A stretch of DNA of 64,000 bases from Diploptera punctata. Its lineage: Eukaryota > Arthropoda > Insecta > Blattodea > Blaberidae. Both the position numbers and the translations under genes were made by a program. Shown here in pieces: positions 54,374 through 63,999 of this stretch. The notes under the pieces are model-generated. The model was not told the DNA's origin, searched no databases, and worked only from the letters and a program-made list of their open reading frames with translations. Every line of letters begins with the position of its first letter. Position 1 is the first letter of the stretch. The DNA lies in the NCBI GenBank assembly GCA_030220185.1, contig JASPKZ010007288.1, positions 258,001 through 322,000 on the forward strand, read 5' to 3'.

Positions 54374-55861
54374 TTACAAAATTACCTTTCTTATTATAGT
54401 TATAGGCTCTGCCCCTTCCCCAAATAAATTTCTTTTACTACATTTATCTACTTCTCTTTTATTCTCTAGTAGAGCCAATAACTCTAACATTTCAGATACA
54501 TTTTGTGGTCTGGCTACTATCAAATGATATCTAATCTCATCTGGGAAGTGATGCGATAACATAGAAATTAAAGTTCTCTCATCTATTGGAGGCTGTAACA
54601 ATGATGCCATTTTTGCCTTCTCCAAGAAATAATTAAGATAACCTTGTTTACCATTGTTGGAGAATTTTCCACTAGTTAGGTCTAACCTTAGTTTGTTTTG
54701 TCTTTCTGGTCCCCAGTAGTAACCTAAGAAAGCATTTTTAAATGTTTGATAAGTCATTGAATCATGGCAAGCTATCTTAAACCAAGACTCTGCATTGTCT
54801 TTTAAACTTTTTCTTATGAAGAACATTCTGAACTTGTCTTCTATTCCTTTGATTTCGAAGTATTCTTCAATTTCCCTAATGAAATCAGTAGGGCTTTGGC
54901 CTACAGTATCACCAAAATTAGGTAAGTTAATTTCCCCTAAAAGATTAGCAGGAATTTTACATACATTTTTACTACTACTGCTAGAAGGAGGATCATTATT
55001 AACATTACTAGAATGTCCTGACATAACCTCAATCTCCTTTTCACTAGTTTTTGACACATATTTGTTTTCAAGTTCAACAATCTTAGTTATCCATCCTTCA
55101 ACTTGTTCTTTTATAATAATTACTTCATTTGTTATCTTTGATTGAAGTTCTTCATTACCTAAGATAACACTTTCTTCGGAAATTTTTAGTCTATCTTCGA
55201 CTTTAGTTCCTAATTCTTCGATTTTATCTTGGCAACTTTGCCTTACCTCAATCAAAGATGTTTCTATTTGATTATGAGTTTCATCAATCTTTTCATTACA
55301 TTTTTCTACCTCATTTTTACAATCTTTGGCTATATTTACTATTCTCTTTTCCAGTTTAGAATTGTTTTGTTTGCATTCTAACCTAATGCTTTCTAATTTT
55401 TCATCTAGTTTCAAGTTATTTTCTTTAATTTCTTTCTTTATATCTTTACTGAGATTGGAAATTAGGTTTAAATTGTCAGTTTTAATTTCTCTTAACTCTA
55501 CACTGTTCTTTTCTAATTTATTGCTAAGATTAGTTACATTAGCTTCTAATTTACTACTGAGAATTGAATTGTCATTCCTAATTTCTTTTAATTCATCACT
55601 ATTCTTTTCTAATTTGTTACTGAGATTTGAATTGTCTTTCCTAATTTCTTTTAATTCTGCACTATTCTTTTCTAATTTATTTATTAATAATGCTACCCAA
55701 GGAGGTGTATCATTAGTTTGATTATTTTCATTGTTACACAAAATTAAATTTTCTTGGCCTTCACTAATTTGTTCGTTTTCAATATTAACAGTTTTACAAG
55801 TTATATTTTCGTTATTGGCCATTGTTGGGTATTTTAATATTTTCTTATTTCTTAAAAGCAT
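54374..55861 (-). CDS. Gag polyprotein: coiled coil plus capsid
   Basis: A 495-codon frame. Residues 58-165 are a long coiled coil built of repeated 22-residue units (NKLEKNSAELKEIRKDNSNL and close variants). From about 330 the retrotransposon capsid domain is visible: DFIREIEEYFEIKGIEDKFR, FIRKSLKDNAESWFKIACHD, TFKNAFLGYYWGPERQNKL and MLSHHFPDEIRYHLIVARPQ. The true start may be the internal MANNENITCK, 13 codons in. The frame ends shortly after ENKREVDKCSKRN by a frameshift into the basic region. Confidence 0.88.
   Translation of the reverse strand: MLLRNKKILKYPTMANNENITCKTVNIENEQISEGQENLILCNNENNQTNDTPPWVALLINKLEKNSAELKEIRKDNSNLSNKLEKNSDELKEIRNDNSILSSKLEANVTNLSNKLEKNSVELREIKTDNLNLISNLSKDIKKEIKENNLKLDEKLESIRLECKQNNSKLEKRIVNIAKDCKNEVEKCNEKIDETHNQIETSLIEVRQSCQDKIEELGTKVEDRLKISEESVILGNEELQSKITNEVIIIKEQVEGWITKIVELENKYVSKTSEKEIEVMSGHSSNVNNDPPSSSSSKNVCKIPANLLGEINLPNFGDTVGQSPTDFIREIEEYFEIKGIEDKFRMFFIRKSLKDNAESWFKIACHDSMTYQTFKNAFLGYYWGPERQNKLRLDLTSGKFSNNGKQGYLNYFLEKAKMASLLQPPIDERTLISMLSHHFPDEIRYHLIVARPQNVSEMLELLALLENKREVDKCSKRNLFGEGAEPITIIRKVIL
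55480..55690. repeat. Tandem repeat in gag coding the coiled coil
   Basis: The 63-66 base unit ATTCTTTTCTAATTTATTAC with TTTCTTTTAATTC occurs three to four times with variants. It encodes the repeated EKNS-x-ELKEIR-x-DN-x-N-L unit. Confidence 0.75.
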
Positions 55862-55995
55862 TAATTGTTATTATCACTAATTCACTTTTCACATATAAAT
55901 TTTAACTGTACTCACTTTTGAAGATTTTCATTACTTTCCTCATTCTCGTGGTCCTTGGTTCGATTCAGGTTTACAGGTCCCTGGTTGGATTCCCA

Positions 55996-56018
55996 TTCGA
56001 GCCCCACGTTGGGCGCCA
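55996..56018 (-). promoter_or_regulatory. Primer binding site for tRNA-Lys
   Basis: Reads TGGCGCCCAACGTGGGGCTC and three further bases on the minus strand. Its plus strand equals the 3' end, including CCA, of insect tRNA-Lys(CUU) as I remember it (a 23-base match). It lies one base from the LTR end. tRNA-Lys priming is typical of Gypsy-type elements. Confidence 0.8.
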
Positions 56019-56019
56019 T

Positions 56020-56892
56020 TTGAAGTTGTGTTTTATTTTATGCCCCTCGTTGTGGAGACATTTAAAGTTGGGTTTCTCGGTGAGATATCCGAAGTTGAAG
56101 ATTTGTGATATAATTTAAACCACTTTAAATCTGCCACAGCACTAATAACTCTCTTCAGGGGAATGAGGAAACGTTTCTTACACAAATAACAACACTTTAT
56201 TAACAGTTGAACTATAAGTTAGTTTATTTAAAACTCTCACTTTGGTCAAGATGAATCTTGTAATTTAAAAGTTCCAAAAGATTCCGGCTTAGGTTGATAT
56301 TTTTCACTTCTAGAAGATTACCATTTTATGTATTTAATGGATGACGAATGCTAACGGTCAATCCAGTCATTATTATTCATTATTTTCACTTAGAAACTGT
56401 TTTTCACCAAGATGGATGACTATTATATCACTATATTATCTTTCATACTTTTAACACTATTTCTTTTAACCAACATCAATAAAATAAACAATTATTTCCT
56501 TATTCTTTAAGGAGCAGTCGCTGAACATGACCGACCATCTTCAAGTATTGTAGCCATCTTGTTATTTCAGTTATAACCTCTAGGTTCTGATTGGTCCAAC
56601 AGAAAAGGAAGGAGTATTTTCAAGTTAACTTCTGTCCAATTCCACCAATCCCATTTATTTCTTTATAAAAATTATCAATTTGAATATTTGAAGTATTTTA
56701 CATACTGCATCAGTTATAAAAACATCCAACTATATTAACAGTTTATATTGACCAGTTATTTTTTTTTATATACTTATAAAAAAATATGAATTCTATAAAT
56801 CAATCTGATGTCCATTCTTCATATAAATAAATATAATTATAAACAAAACAAAAACCCTTATTATTATTATATGGGGATAAATATCCGGTTTT
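56020..56892 (-). repeat. 5' LTR (minus-strand element)
   Basis: Carries the promoter for the minus-strand genes by position. Differs from 49120-49995 by roughly ten substitutions and two or three short indels, including a change near the TCTAGGTCCC/TCTGTCCAA segment. Confidence 0.92.
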
Positions 56893-56959
56893 ACATTGAG
56901 GAGGATAATTTACAGACAGCAGAAAGCTAGTCGCAGAACCAAATGCATTAGAGGTTAAA

Positions 56960-57514
56960 ATGGCAATTGAAAAATTGAAGATGTATAAAGCATCAGGTTC
57001 AGATGAGATCCCAGCAGAACTGATAAAATCAGGGGGAGGAAAATTGATGGACAAAATACGCTGGTTGCTGTGTATGATTTGGGAAAAAGAAGCTCTTCCA
57101 GATGAATGGAAAGAATCAATTATCGTACCAATTTATAAGAAAGGAGATAAAACTGATTGCAACAACTACAGGGGCATCTCATTACTTTCAACTTCGTACA
57201 AAATTCTAACAAATATATTAGTAAACAGACTTACTCCCTATATTGATGAGATTCTAGGAGATCATCAATGTGCATTTAGAAGGAACAGGTCTACAACAGA
57301 TCAGATTTTTAGTATAAGACAGATTTTAGAAACGAAATGGGAATATAATGGTACTGTACATCAACTTTATGTAGACTTCAAAAAAGCATATGATTCAATT
57401 AAGAGGGAGAAGTTATATAGTATCCTGCTGGAGTTCGGAATTCCTAAAAAGTTAGTTAGACTTATACGAATGTGTCTAAATGGCACAAAGAGTAGGGTGC
57501 GTGTAGGCAAATAG
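56960..57514 (+). pseudogene. Family A RT fingers and palm start (right part of the split element)
   Basis: Reads MYKASGSDEIPAELIKSGGG, YRGISLLSTSYKILTNILVN, LGDHQCAFRRNRSTTDQIFS and HQLYVDFKKAYDSIKREKLY. It stops at a TAG at 57512, with a second TAG at 57518, where other copies have a proline and a serine. The frame then continues unchanged into the next piece. Confidence 0.9.
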
Positions 57515-57544
57515 TTTTAGGACACTTTTCAAATCCAGAATGGG

Positions 57545-58345
57545 TTGAAGCAAGGAGATGCACTATCTCCTCTACTATTTAATTTTGTACTAGAGCATGC
57601 CATTAAATCTTCAGAGAATAAGGAAGGCTTACAACTCAATGGTATTAATAAGCTGTTAGCTTATGCTGATGATGTAGTACTATTGGCCGATAGCGAGGAG
57701 ATACTAAAGGACAGCACGCACACACTATTGAGTAACACTAAGAAATTAGGACTGGAAGTAAATATCAGTAAAACTAAATATATGGACACGCGTAGAAATT
57801 CTTTATATAATGGAAATGGACAGCTAATGACAAATGAGGGAAATTTTGAGGAAGTGGCCGAATTCAGATACCTAGGAACAATAATCACAAATAGGAATGA
57901 GATGCATAAAGAAATTAAACATAGGCTCAATTCTGGAAATGCGTGCTATTATGGATTGCAGAGACTCTTGATGTCTCAACTGCTTTCAAAAAACGTTAAA
58001 CTGAAAATATATAAAACTATTATTCTACCAGTTATATTATATGGGTGCGAAACATGGACTCTTACTTTAAGGGAGGAAAGGAGAAAGTACTTAGGAAAAT
58101 TTTTGGACCAAAGAGATAAACAGACAGGTGAATGGAGAAGACTACTTAACAACGAACTACATGGTCTTAATAGGAAGCCAGATATAATAAGAATAGTTAT
58201 GTCTCGTAGATTGCGATGGGCAGGGCATGTTGCATGTATGGGGAATGAAAGACTTGCATGGAAGCTTCTTGTAGGAAAGCCAGAGGGAAAACGTCTAGTG
58301 GGTAGACCAAGAATGAGGTGGAGAATAACATTAACTATGATTTGA
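57545..58345 (+). pseudogene. Family A RT palm and C-terminal block
   Basis: MKQGDALSPLLFNFVLEHAI, the catalytic LLAYADDVVLLADSEEILKD, LGLEVNISKTKYM, VAEFRYLGTIITNRNEMHKE and KIYKTIILPVILYGCETWTL. A deletion of about 20 bases after LREERR changes the local sequence to KYLGKFLDQR where others have VLRKIFGPKR. Then RWAGHVACMGNERLAWKLLV. This is the best-preserved family A RT in the window. Confidence 0.92.
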
Positions 58346-58467
58346 GGGAAGTGGTTTATACAGGGAATGATTGGAAAGCATTAGCTCAGGATAGGGATGT
58401 ATGGAGAGCTCTTGTCCGTGCGGCCATCAACCTACGGGTTCGATAGTGCCAGTGAGTAAGTAAGTAA

Positions 58468-58485
58468 ATATTTGACGAAACAAAG
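58468..58485. repeat. Target-site duplication of the split family A element, right
   Basis: Second copy of ATATTTGACGAAACAAAG. Confidence 0.93.
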
Positions 58486-58489
58486 ATCT

Positions 58490-60880
58490 TTCAGTTTTTT
58501 TTTCCACTCATTCACATAACTGTAATATGAAAATGCAGTCTTATACTTCATACAAAATGTCTATAAATAGAGGTAAATTACAAATAAACCATACTTCAAG
58601 GCAGCTAATTAAAATCATTTTACAATACTTTGTTTTAAATGTTTATAATAAAGTGCACAACAAATAGTTCTTCATATACGTCAGGACTTCAATTATTCAA
58701 TTATGATCTCAATGTTATCAGCAGCTATAAATAACTTCCTTTATTTGTGTCGATAACTTGGTTTGTCTTCTCGCTTTTAGGCACTTTTATATGCTCCAGG
58801 TCGCACAATTCCTACAGGGATATGACTTGTGAGGAAATATTGCACGCTTTTTTCACCACACAAGCACATGACGTTCTACATGAATGGGCGATTGGATCAA
58901 TGTCATGAACTACTTGTAGTCAACACTAATATTTAAAACAAACACGATTCTATCCTACATTAATTGTAAACAAGGTGAACATGATGTGGATGGTGTCTGG
59001 GACAAATTGTGCCTTAACGCTTCTCGACACTTGTCTCAGGAGACAATCAGTTAATTTGGTGTCGCGACAAATTTGGGACCATTCTGATATTTCTTTAATC
59101 TGTACTATTAGAGAGGATTTCAAAGAATTCACCGATAAGTCAATGAAGTGTAACCCCTTATTATACGAGTTAAGGCTAAATCTAAGAACAATTGGATAAG
59201 CTTGGGTAAATATCTGGACAAAACGCTGAAAATAAGAAAACCACTCATTTGTGAATAAATAAATATGTTAATAAAAATGTAGTATTATTAATTCTTAATA
59301 ATTCTACATAACCTAATTAATTTATAAAATTATTGTATTATTATCTAATTGTAATATTATTGTGTTTACGTTTTTCTTTTACATATTATTAGTTCAAAAC
59401 ATTAATTTATTATAACGGACTGTCAACAGCACGTACGGCTTACAGCCCGTGCGACCCATATTTGTAAATAACATTGTATTCGTCTTACTTAAAATCGTAC
59501 TGCTGCTACTGCTGCTGCTTCCTTCGTCATTCGAAATAGCACACACTAGTTGCAAGTAATGTTACTTGTATATTATAAGCAAATGCTTAAATATTCATAC
59601 ACATCTACTTAAAGTGCGAACGTATGTAGTTGAAGGTGAAAGAAAATTTTATTCAACATTTTAGTTGGATCGTGCGTCATTTATATTATTTTTCAGTTAA
59701 TCGTCAGATCTTAGCTCGTTTCGAGTTCTCGTTTACACCAAAAAGCTAGGTTAATATTGTTTTATGGCGGCATATAATTGTACTTCTCAAACTAAATGCA
59801 AAGTAAGAGTAAAGAGATCCCTCGAGGATATTTCATTGTTCTGAAACCAGGACAATGCTGCAGGCATATCTGTTTAACGAGAATACTTATTCCATTAAAT
59901 ATTTTAACAACGATTTATGAGCAGCAGTTGAGAGATTTTATGAAGGCGGATGGTCGATTATGAGGCTTGTAAGGAATAAAATGTGCACGTTTAAGGACAC
60001 TTTGAAGAGATTTTTGTTACTCTTCGTTTTAGGGCACAATAAGGAAATCGAACCCGGACACGCTGCGTCTGAGGCAACGACGTTATTACTATAGATGACA
60101 CCAGTGACCACTATAAATAACAAAATGAGGAACTCAGTCCTGTGGAAAACAACTTTGCTTTTGAACTTATAAAATGTGTTTTACGAAGAAAACGTCCGCC
60201 TGAATGTAAACTCTAAACGTGAGTTTTCCACATCACATTGAATTTTTACTGCGAGATTTACTGAATTCAACTTTCTTGGAAATGTATTAATGCTTAAAAA
60301 TAATACACAAGCAGTATGTCTCCTCTGTATGTGAAATTGACTTCTCTCTAAGCTCTAATATAATTCTTCTCTTTTCATTTCTGCGAATACTGGTAAAATT
60401 GCTTATTAAATTCGAATCGAATATTTATCCTTTAAAAGTGACTACGCCTGGCTCTGTCAATCGAATTGCGCGCACAAGTAGCGATAGATTAAATTAACCT
60501 CTTGACATTTTTAAAAAATAAAATCTAATGAAGCACAGAAATGAAAGCAATTTATCAGCGAACATCTCTAAAAGCATACCCAATGATAACGTTTGATATT
60601 TAGGATACATTATCTATTTTAATCGTATTCAAAAGTTCAAACCAGTCCACTATTCATTTTGTGTTCTCCAACGCACTATCTTAGGAGGTTAATCGCGAGA
60701 AAATAAATATATGTAAATACACAACACTGTATCTCCTATAAAAATACATCAACCAAGTTTTTGTGACCGGTTTCTTTATCCATGCTATATTATAAAACTT
60801 ACGTTAAAATTTTCAGTTTTGTATTTTTTTTATTTCATTGGGAAAACCCCAACTGATAAGAAAAACTATTATTATTATAT
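58490..60880. other. Unassigned AT-rich interval
   Basis: No frame above 75 codons, no repeat recognised. A run of GCT/CTG triplets at about 59500-59518 is the only local simplicity. Confidence 0.4.
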
Positions 60881-60889
60881 CATTATTAT

Positions 60890-62038
60890 TACTACAACAA
60901 GGCATTCGACTCAGTAGAACATTCAAGTGTCCTCCAGGCATTACACACCCAAGGAATCGAACACAAGTACATCCGCGTTCTGGATAAGATCTACAGCCAA
61001 AGCTATGCCAAGGTGAAGACAGAAATTGTGGGACAACCATTCAGTCTCAAAAGAGGAGTACGACAAGGCGACCCAATTTCTCCTAAACTTTTTACATGCG
61101 TGCTTGAAGACATATTTCGAAAACTAAACTGGAACAAGAAATACGGAGTAAATATAAACGGGAGCAGGCTATCCAACTTAAGATTCTCTGACGACGTGGT
61201 ATTGTTCGCCAGATACCCTAAACAACTCCAATCAATGCTACAAGAGCTCTCAGAAACTAGCAAAATTGCAGGCCTTTCGATGAACAAAAGCAAGACACAA
61301 ATTATGTCTAATGGTCCGGAAAACCCAATCAAAGTCGATGGAATTTATCTTCAATATGTAAGCGAGTACATATACTTAGGACAACTACTCTCCTTCCATC
61401 AGAAAGTAGAGAAGGAAATAAGCAGAAGAATAGCTCTCGCCTGGAAGGCGTTCTGGTCACTGAAATTTATACTGCTGGACAAGTCACTCAACTGGAAACT
61501 CAAAATGGAAACACTACAAACCTGTGTTCTTTCAACACTGTTATATGGCTGCCAAACTTGGAATCTTACTGCCAAACTGAAGTACACACTCCAAGTATGC
61601 CAAAGGAAAATGGAGAGGAAAATCTTAGGCATAACTCTGAAGGACAGAATCTCGAATACAACACTTCAAGCGATATCCTCAACAACTGATCCCGCACAAC
61701 AAGCCATCAGGAAAAAATGGAAGTGGGGAGGCCACATCGCAAGAATACAGGACGACAGGTGGACAATAAAAACAACCATGTGGGACCGTAAACACAGTGA
61801 CACACAGGCAAGAGACAGCGCGGAAGACCAAGACGACGATGGACTGACATCTTCAAAGAACGAGCAGGGGCGCAATGGTCCAGAGTCGCCAGATGCAGGA
61901 AAAGCTGGAGAACGATGGAGAGCCAACTGTGTATTAACTAATCACAGAACAGACAGTGTATACAATCCAAGTGCTACATCCAAGTCAAATTCTCACCACG
62001 GAGTAGCTCACCGGGTGACACTCTCAAATAGAGCTTAA
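60890..62038 (+). CDS. RTE-like RT palm to C terminus, uninterrupted frame
   Basis: The frame is open from YYNKAFDSVEHSSVLQALHT (catalytic A-F-D) to the stop at 62036. Then VRQGDPISPKLFTCVLEDIF, the catalytic box LRFSDDVVLFARYP (FSDD rather than YADD), GLSMNKSKTQIMSNGPE, STLLYGCQTWNLTAKLKYTL and CQRKMERKILGITLKDRISN, and a C-terminal RWRANCVLT region. About 383 codons without a stop, the longest undamaged RT in the window. The annotated start at GTG (61013) is artificial; the true N terminus and endonuclease are missing. Confidence 0.85.
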   Translation, partial: YYNKAFDSVEHSSVLQALHTQGIEHKYIRVLDKIYSQSYAKVKTEIVGQPFSLKRGVRQGDPISPKLFTCVLEDIFRKLNWNKKYGVNINGSRLSNLRFSDDVVLFARYPKQLQSMLQELSETSKIAGLSMNKSKTQIMSNGPENPIKVDGIYLQYVSEYIYLGQLLSFHQKVEKEISRRIALAWKAFWSLKFILLDKSLNWKLKMETLQTCVLSTLLYGCQTWNLTAKLKYTLQVCQRKMERKILGITLKDRISNTTLQAISSTTDPAQQAIRKKWKWGGHIARIQDDRWTIKTTMWDRKHSDTQARDSAEDQDDDGLTSSKNEQGRNGPESPDAGKAGERWRANCVLTNHRTDSVYNPSATSKSNSHHGVAHRVTLSNRA

Positions 62039-62140
62039 CCCCTGTACAGTGAGGCCTTTGCCCTAAAGGGACATATCAGGCTTTATGTATTTATTTATTA
62101 TTTATTTATTTATTAGTATTATTATTATTATTATTATTAC
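60890..62140 (+). mobile_element. RTE-like retrotransposon (distinct family), 5'-truncated, with TTTA/ATT tail
   Basis: Starts inside the RT palm directly after an ATT-repeat (60868-60890) and ends with GGGACATATCAGGCTTTATG, then TTTA and ATT repeats to about 62140. Sequence unlike families A, B or C. The microsatellites on both sides obscure target duplications. Confidence 0.8.
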
Positions 62141-62700
62141 TTACTTACTTACTCACTGGCACTATCAAATCCATAAGTACATGCCCACGCGGACATAAGC
62201 TCTCCATACATCCCTATCCTGAGTTAATGCTTTTCAGTAATTCCCTGTATAATCTAATTCTCTCAAATAGTTAATGTTGTTCTCCCACCTCATTCTTGGT
62301 CTACCAACTGGGTGTTTTCCCTCTGGCTTTCCCACAAGAAGCTTCATTGCACGTCTTTCATTCACCATACTTGCAACATGTCCATCCCATCGCAGTTTAC
62401 GAGACTTACCTTTTCTTATTAGGCTTCCTACAAAGACCATGTAGAGCATTGTTATATAGTCATCTCCATTCACCTGTCTCTTCATCTCTCTTTGGTCCAA
62501 ATATTTTCCTAAGCACTTTATTCTCAAATGCTCGTAATCTCATTTCCTGCCTTAAAGTATGTTTCGCATCCATATAATATAAATAGTTTTATATATTTTC
62601 AGTTTAACGTTTTTTGAAAGGAGTTGGTACAACAATAGTCTCTGCAATGCATAATAGCACGCATTTCCCGAATTGAGCCTATGTTTAATTTCTTTGTGTA
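62135..62700 (-). mobile_element. Family A RTE-like 3' fragment
   Basis: Minus strand: frame 62234-62527 with CLGKYLDQREMKRQVNGDD, KLRWDGHVASMVNERRAMKL and GKHPVGRPRMRWENNINYL, degraded. The TAAG tail (TTACTTACTTACT on plus) begins at about 62138, directly next to the tail of the preceding element. 5'-truncated near 62700. Confidence 0.85.
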
Positions 62701-62704
62701 TGGG

Positions 62705-63340
62705 ACATTCCATACGAAATCGGCAAAAAAATTGTGAAAAATGAACTCACATCTTTAAAAGTTTACCATTTTTTTACAGTGAATCTTTATGATATACAGA
62801 ATATCTGTACCGAATTTCAAGTCTTCGCTTGGTGTAATTAAATAGTAATAGAGCTGTCAATTTATCGTATTGTTTTAAATAGTCTCTTTTATAAAATACA
62901 TTTCTCGAAGTATGGCTATTCCCTCAACTTGAAAAGATAGTCACATTATAGATGATTTTATGCTCTATCGCGTGAAAATTAGTATGTTAATATTTACGTT
63001 TTTCTGAAGGGCGTAAATGCTATTAATATGCAATTGACCTTCCTCACCAAAAACATTATAAAATCAAAAAGTGCCACATTATTACCTAAACACCAGTTAA
63101 TTTTTTGCAATTAGTATTAAAGTGGAGTCTTGAAAGGAAACTACCAAAAATAATTATTTTTCCTAAAATCTCCTATGTGTAGACTGCCCGCAATACCTTT
63201 TGCGTGAGTGGAGATCGCTCGTTCGTACAAACAATGACGGAACTGCTTGGTAATAGTCCTTTGCGCACTAACAAATATTTTTATTGTTATTATCATCATT
63301 ACATTATTTTTATTATCATTATAACAATTATTACATTATC
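62705..63340. other. Unassigned interval
   Basis: Begins GGGACATTCCATACGAAATC just after the family A fragment. ATT/ATC runs at 63280-63350. No gene seen. Confidence 0.35.
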
Positions 63341-63349
63341 ATCATCATC

Positions 63350-63475
63350 ATCGTCGTGGACTAGTGGTTACTCTGCACGCCTCCGATTCCGAGGTTCGCG
63401 GGTTCAAACTCGATAGGAATCAATGGAATTTTAAAGGCGTAACAATTCTGAATGCTATTTTGCTATTTTAATGCT
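63350..63475 (+). mobile_element. tRNA-derived SINE (family S1)
   Basis: CGTCGTGGACTAGTGGTTAC (box A region), TTCCGAGGTTCGCGGGTTCA with box B GGGTTCAAACTC, and body TTTAAAGGCGTAACAATTCT. Preceded by an ATC repeat. Confidence 0.75.
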
Positions 63476-63481
63476 ATGTTT

Positions 63482-63999
63482 GATGCATAAAATGCTGTTG
63501 TACTCTTCTTACTGACCAGGAGAGTGGAAGCAACGTTAGAATTTTGATTTTATTTTTTTTATCACTGCTAGCAGCAAACGCCTTCTTAAGATTTTCCAAA
63601 ACCTCAATTTCATATTTATCATCTTCTTCACTTGAAGAGTCAAATTGGTGGAAAATTTTATTTTAATTGCCTCAGTTACACTTTTATATTTTTTTTCACA
63701 TATTTATTGTGAGACATTTTTGTTCTCTTAATGGGACTTTCCTCTATCAATTTAAATGATTCATTTAATGTTGGTATAGCCGATTCTTTAACGATGTCGG
63801 AACTACTATCGTTATTATTACTAGGTTGTGTTACATCGGATTCCTCATTTTCAGTATTAGTTAAACTGTTAGGCTGTACATCCTCAACATTTCTCTTACC
63901 CTCTAAAATTAGCCTGCAATTACTACATATTTTTGCCGAGAGCCAGTGTTCTTGGGGTACCCCGAGTTCCTCACAGTCCCATGGAGGGATAGATCTGAA
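63482..63999 (-). pseudogene. Fragment of an unidentified repetitive ORF family
   Basis: On the minus strand a frame is open from the right edge to a stop at 63676 (107 codons): SIPPWDCEELGVPQEHWLS and AKICSNCRLILEGKRN with a C-x2-C, then a Ser/Asn-rich linker. A frameshift leads to SSEEDDKYEIEVLENLKKAF and KIKILTLLPLSWSVRRVQQ before a stop near 63483. The LLPLSW block resembles an uncharacterised arthropod and cnidarian repeat ORF family, probably transposon-derived. This is recalled, not verified. The protein start is outside the window. Confidence 0.5.

Larger units (their letters stand above)
49120..56892 (-). mobile_element. Gypsy-type LTR retrotransposon, 7773 bp, recently inserted
   Basis: Two LTRs of 876 and 873 bp differ at about a dozen places by eye. 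On the minus strand the order is PBS, gag, protease, RT, RNase H, integrase, which is the Gypsy (Metaviridae) order, with no envelope frame. Target duplication ACAT (49116-49119 and 56893-56896). Frames are separated by single frameshifts, so this copy is likely defective in places or has sequencing indels. Confidence 0.93.
48800..58467 (+). mobile_element. Family A RTE-like element, 5'-truncated and split by an LTR retrotransposon
   Basis: Family A sequence occupies 48800-49119 and 56893-58467, about 1.9 kb in all, and ends in GTGAGTAAGTAAGTAA. Outer flanks are a perfect 18-bp duplication, so the two parts are one insertion. The 7.8-kb insert interrupts the segment ACAGGACAT/TGAGGAGGATA, which is continuous in the copy at 10700 (minus). 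Confidence 0.93.

Noticed and set aside
54795..55721. Plus-strand frames rich in Ser, Leu and Phe
   Set aside because: Antisense of the gag coiled coil.
61003..61926. Minus-strand frames of 75-109 codons
   Set aside because: Antisense of the intact RTE-like RT frame.
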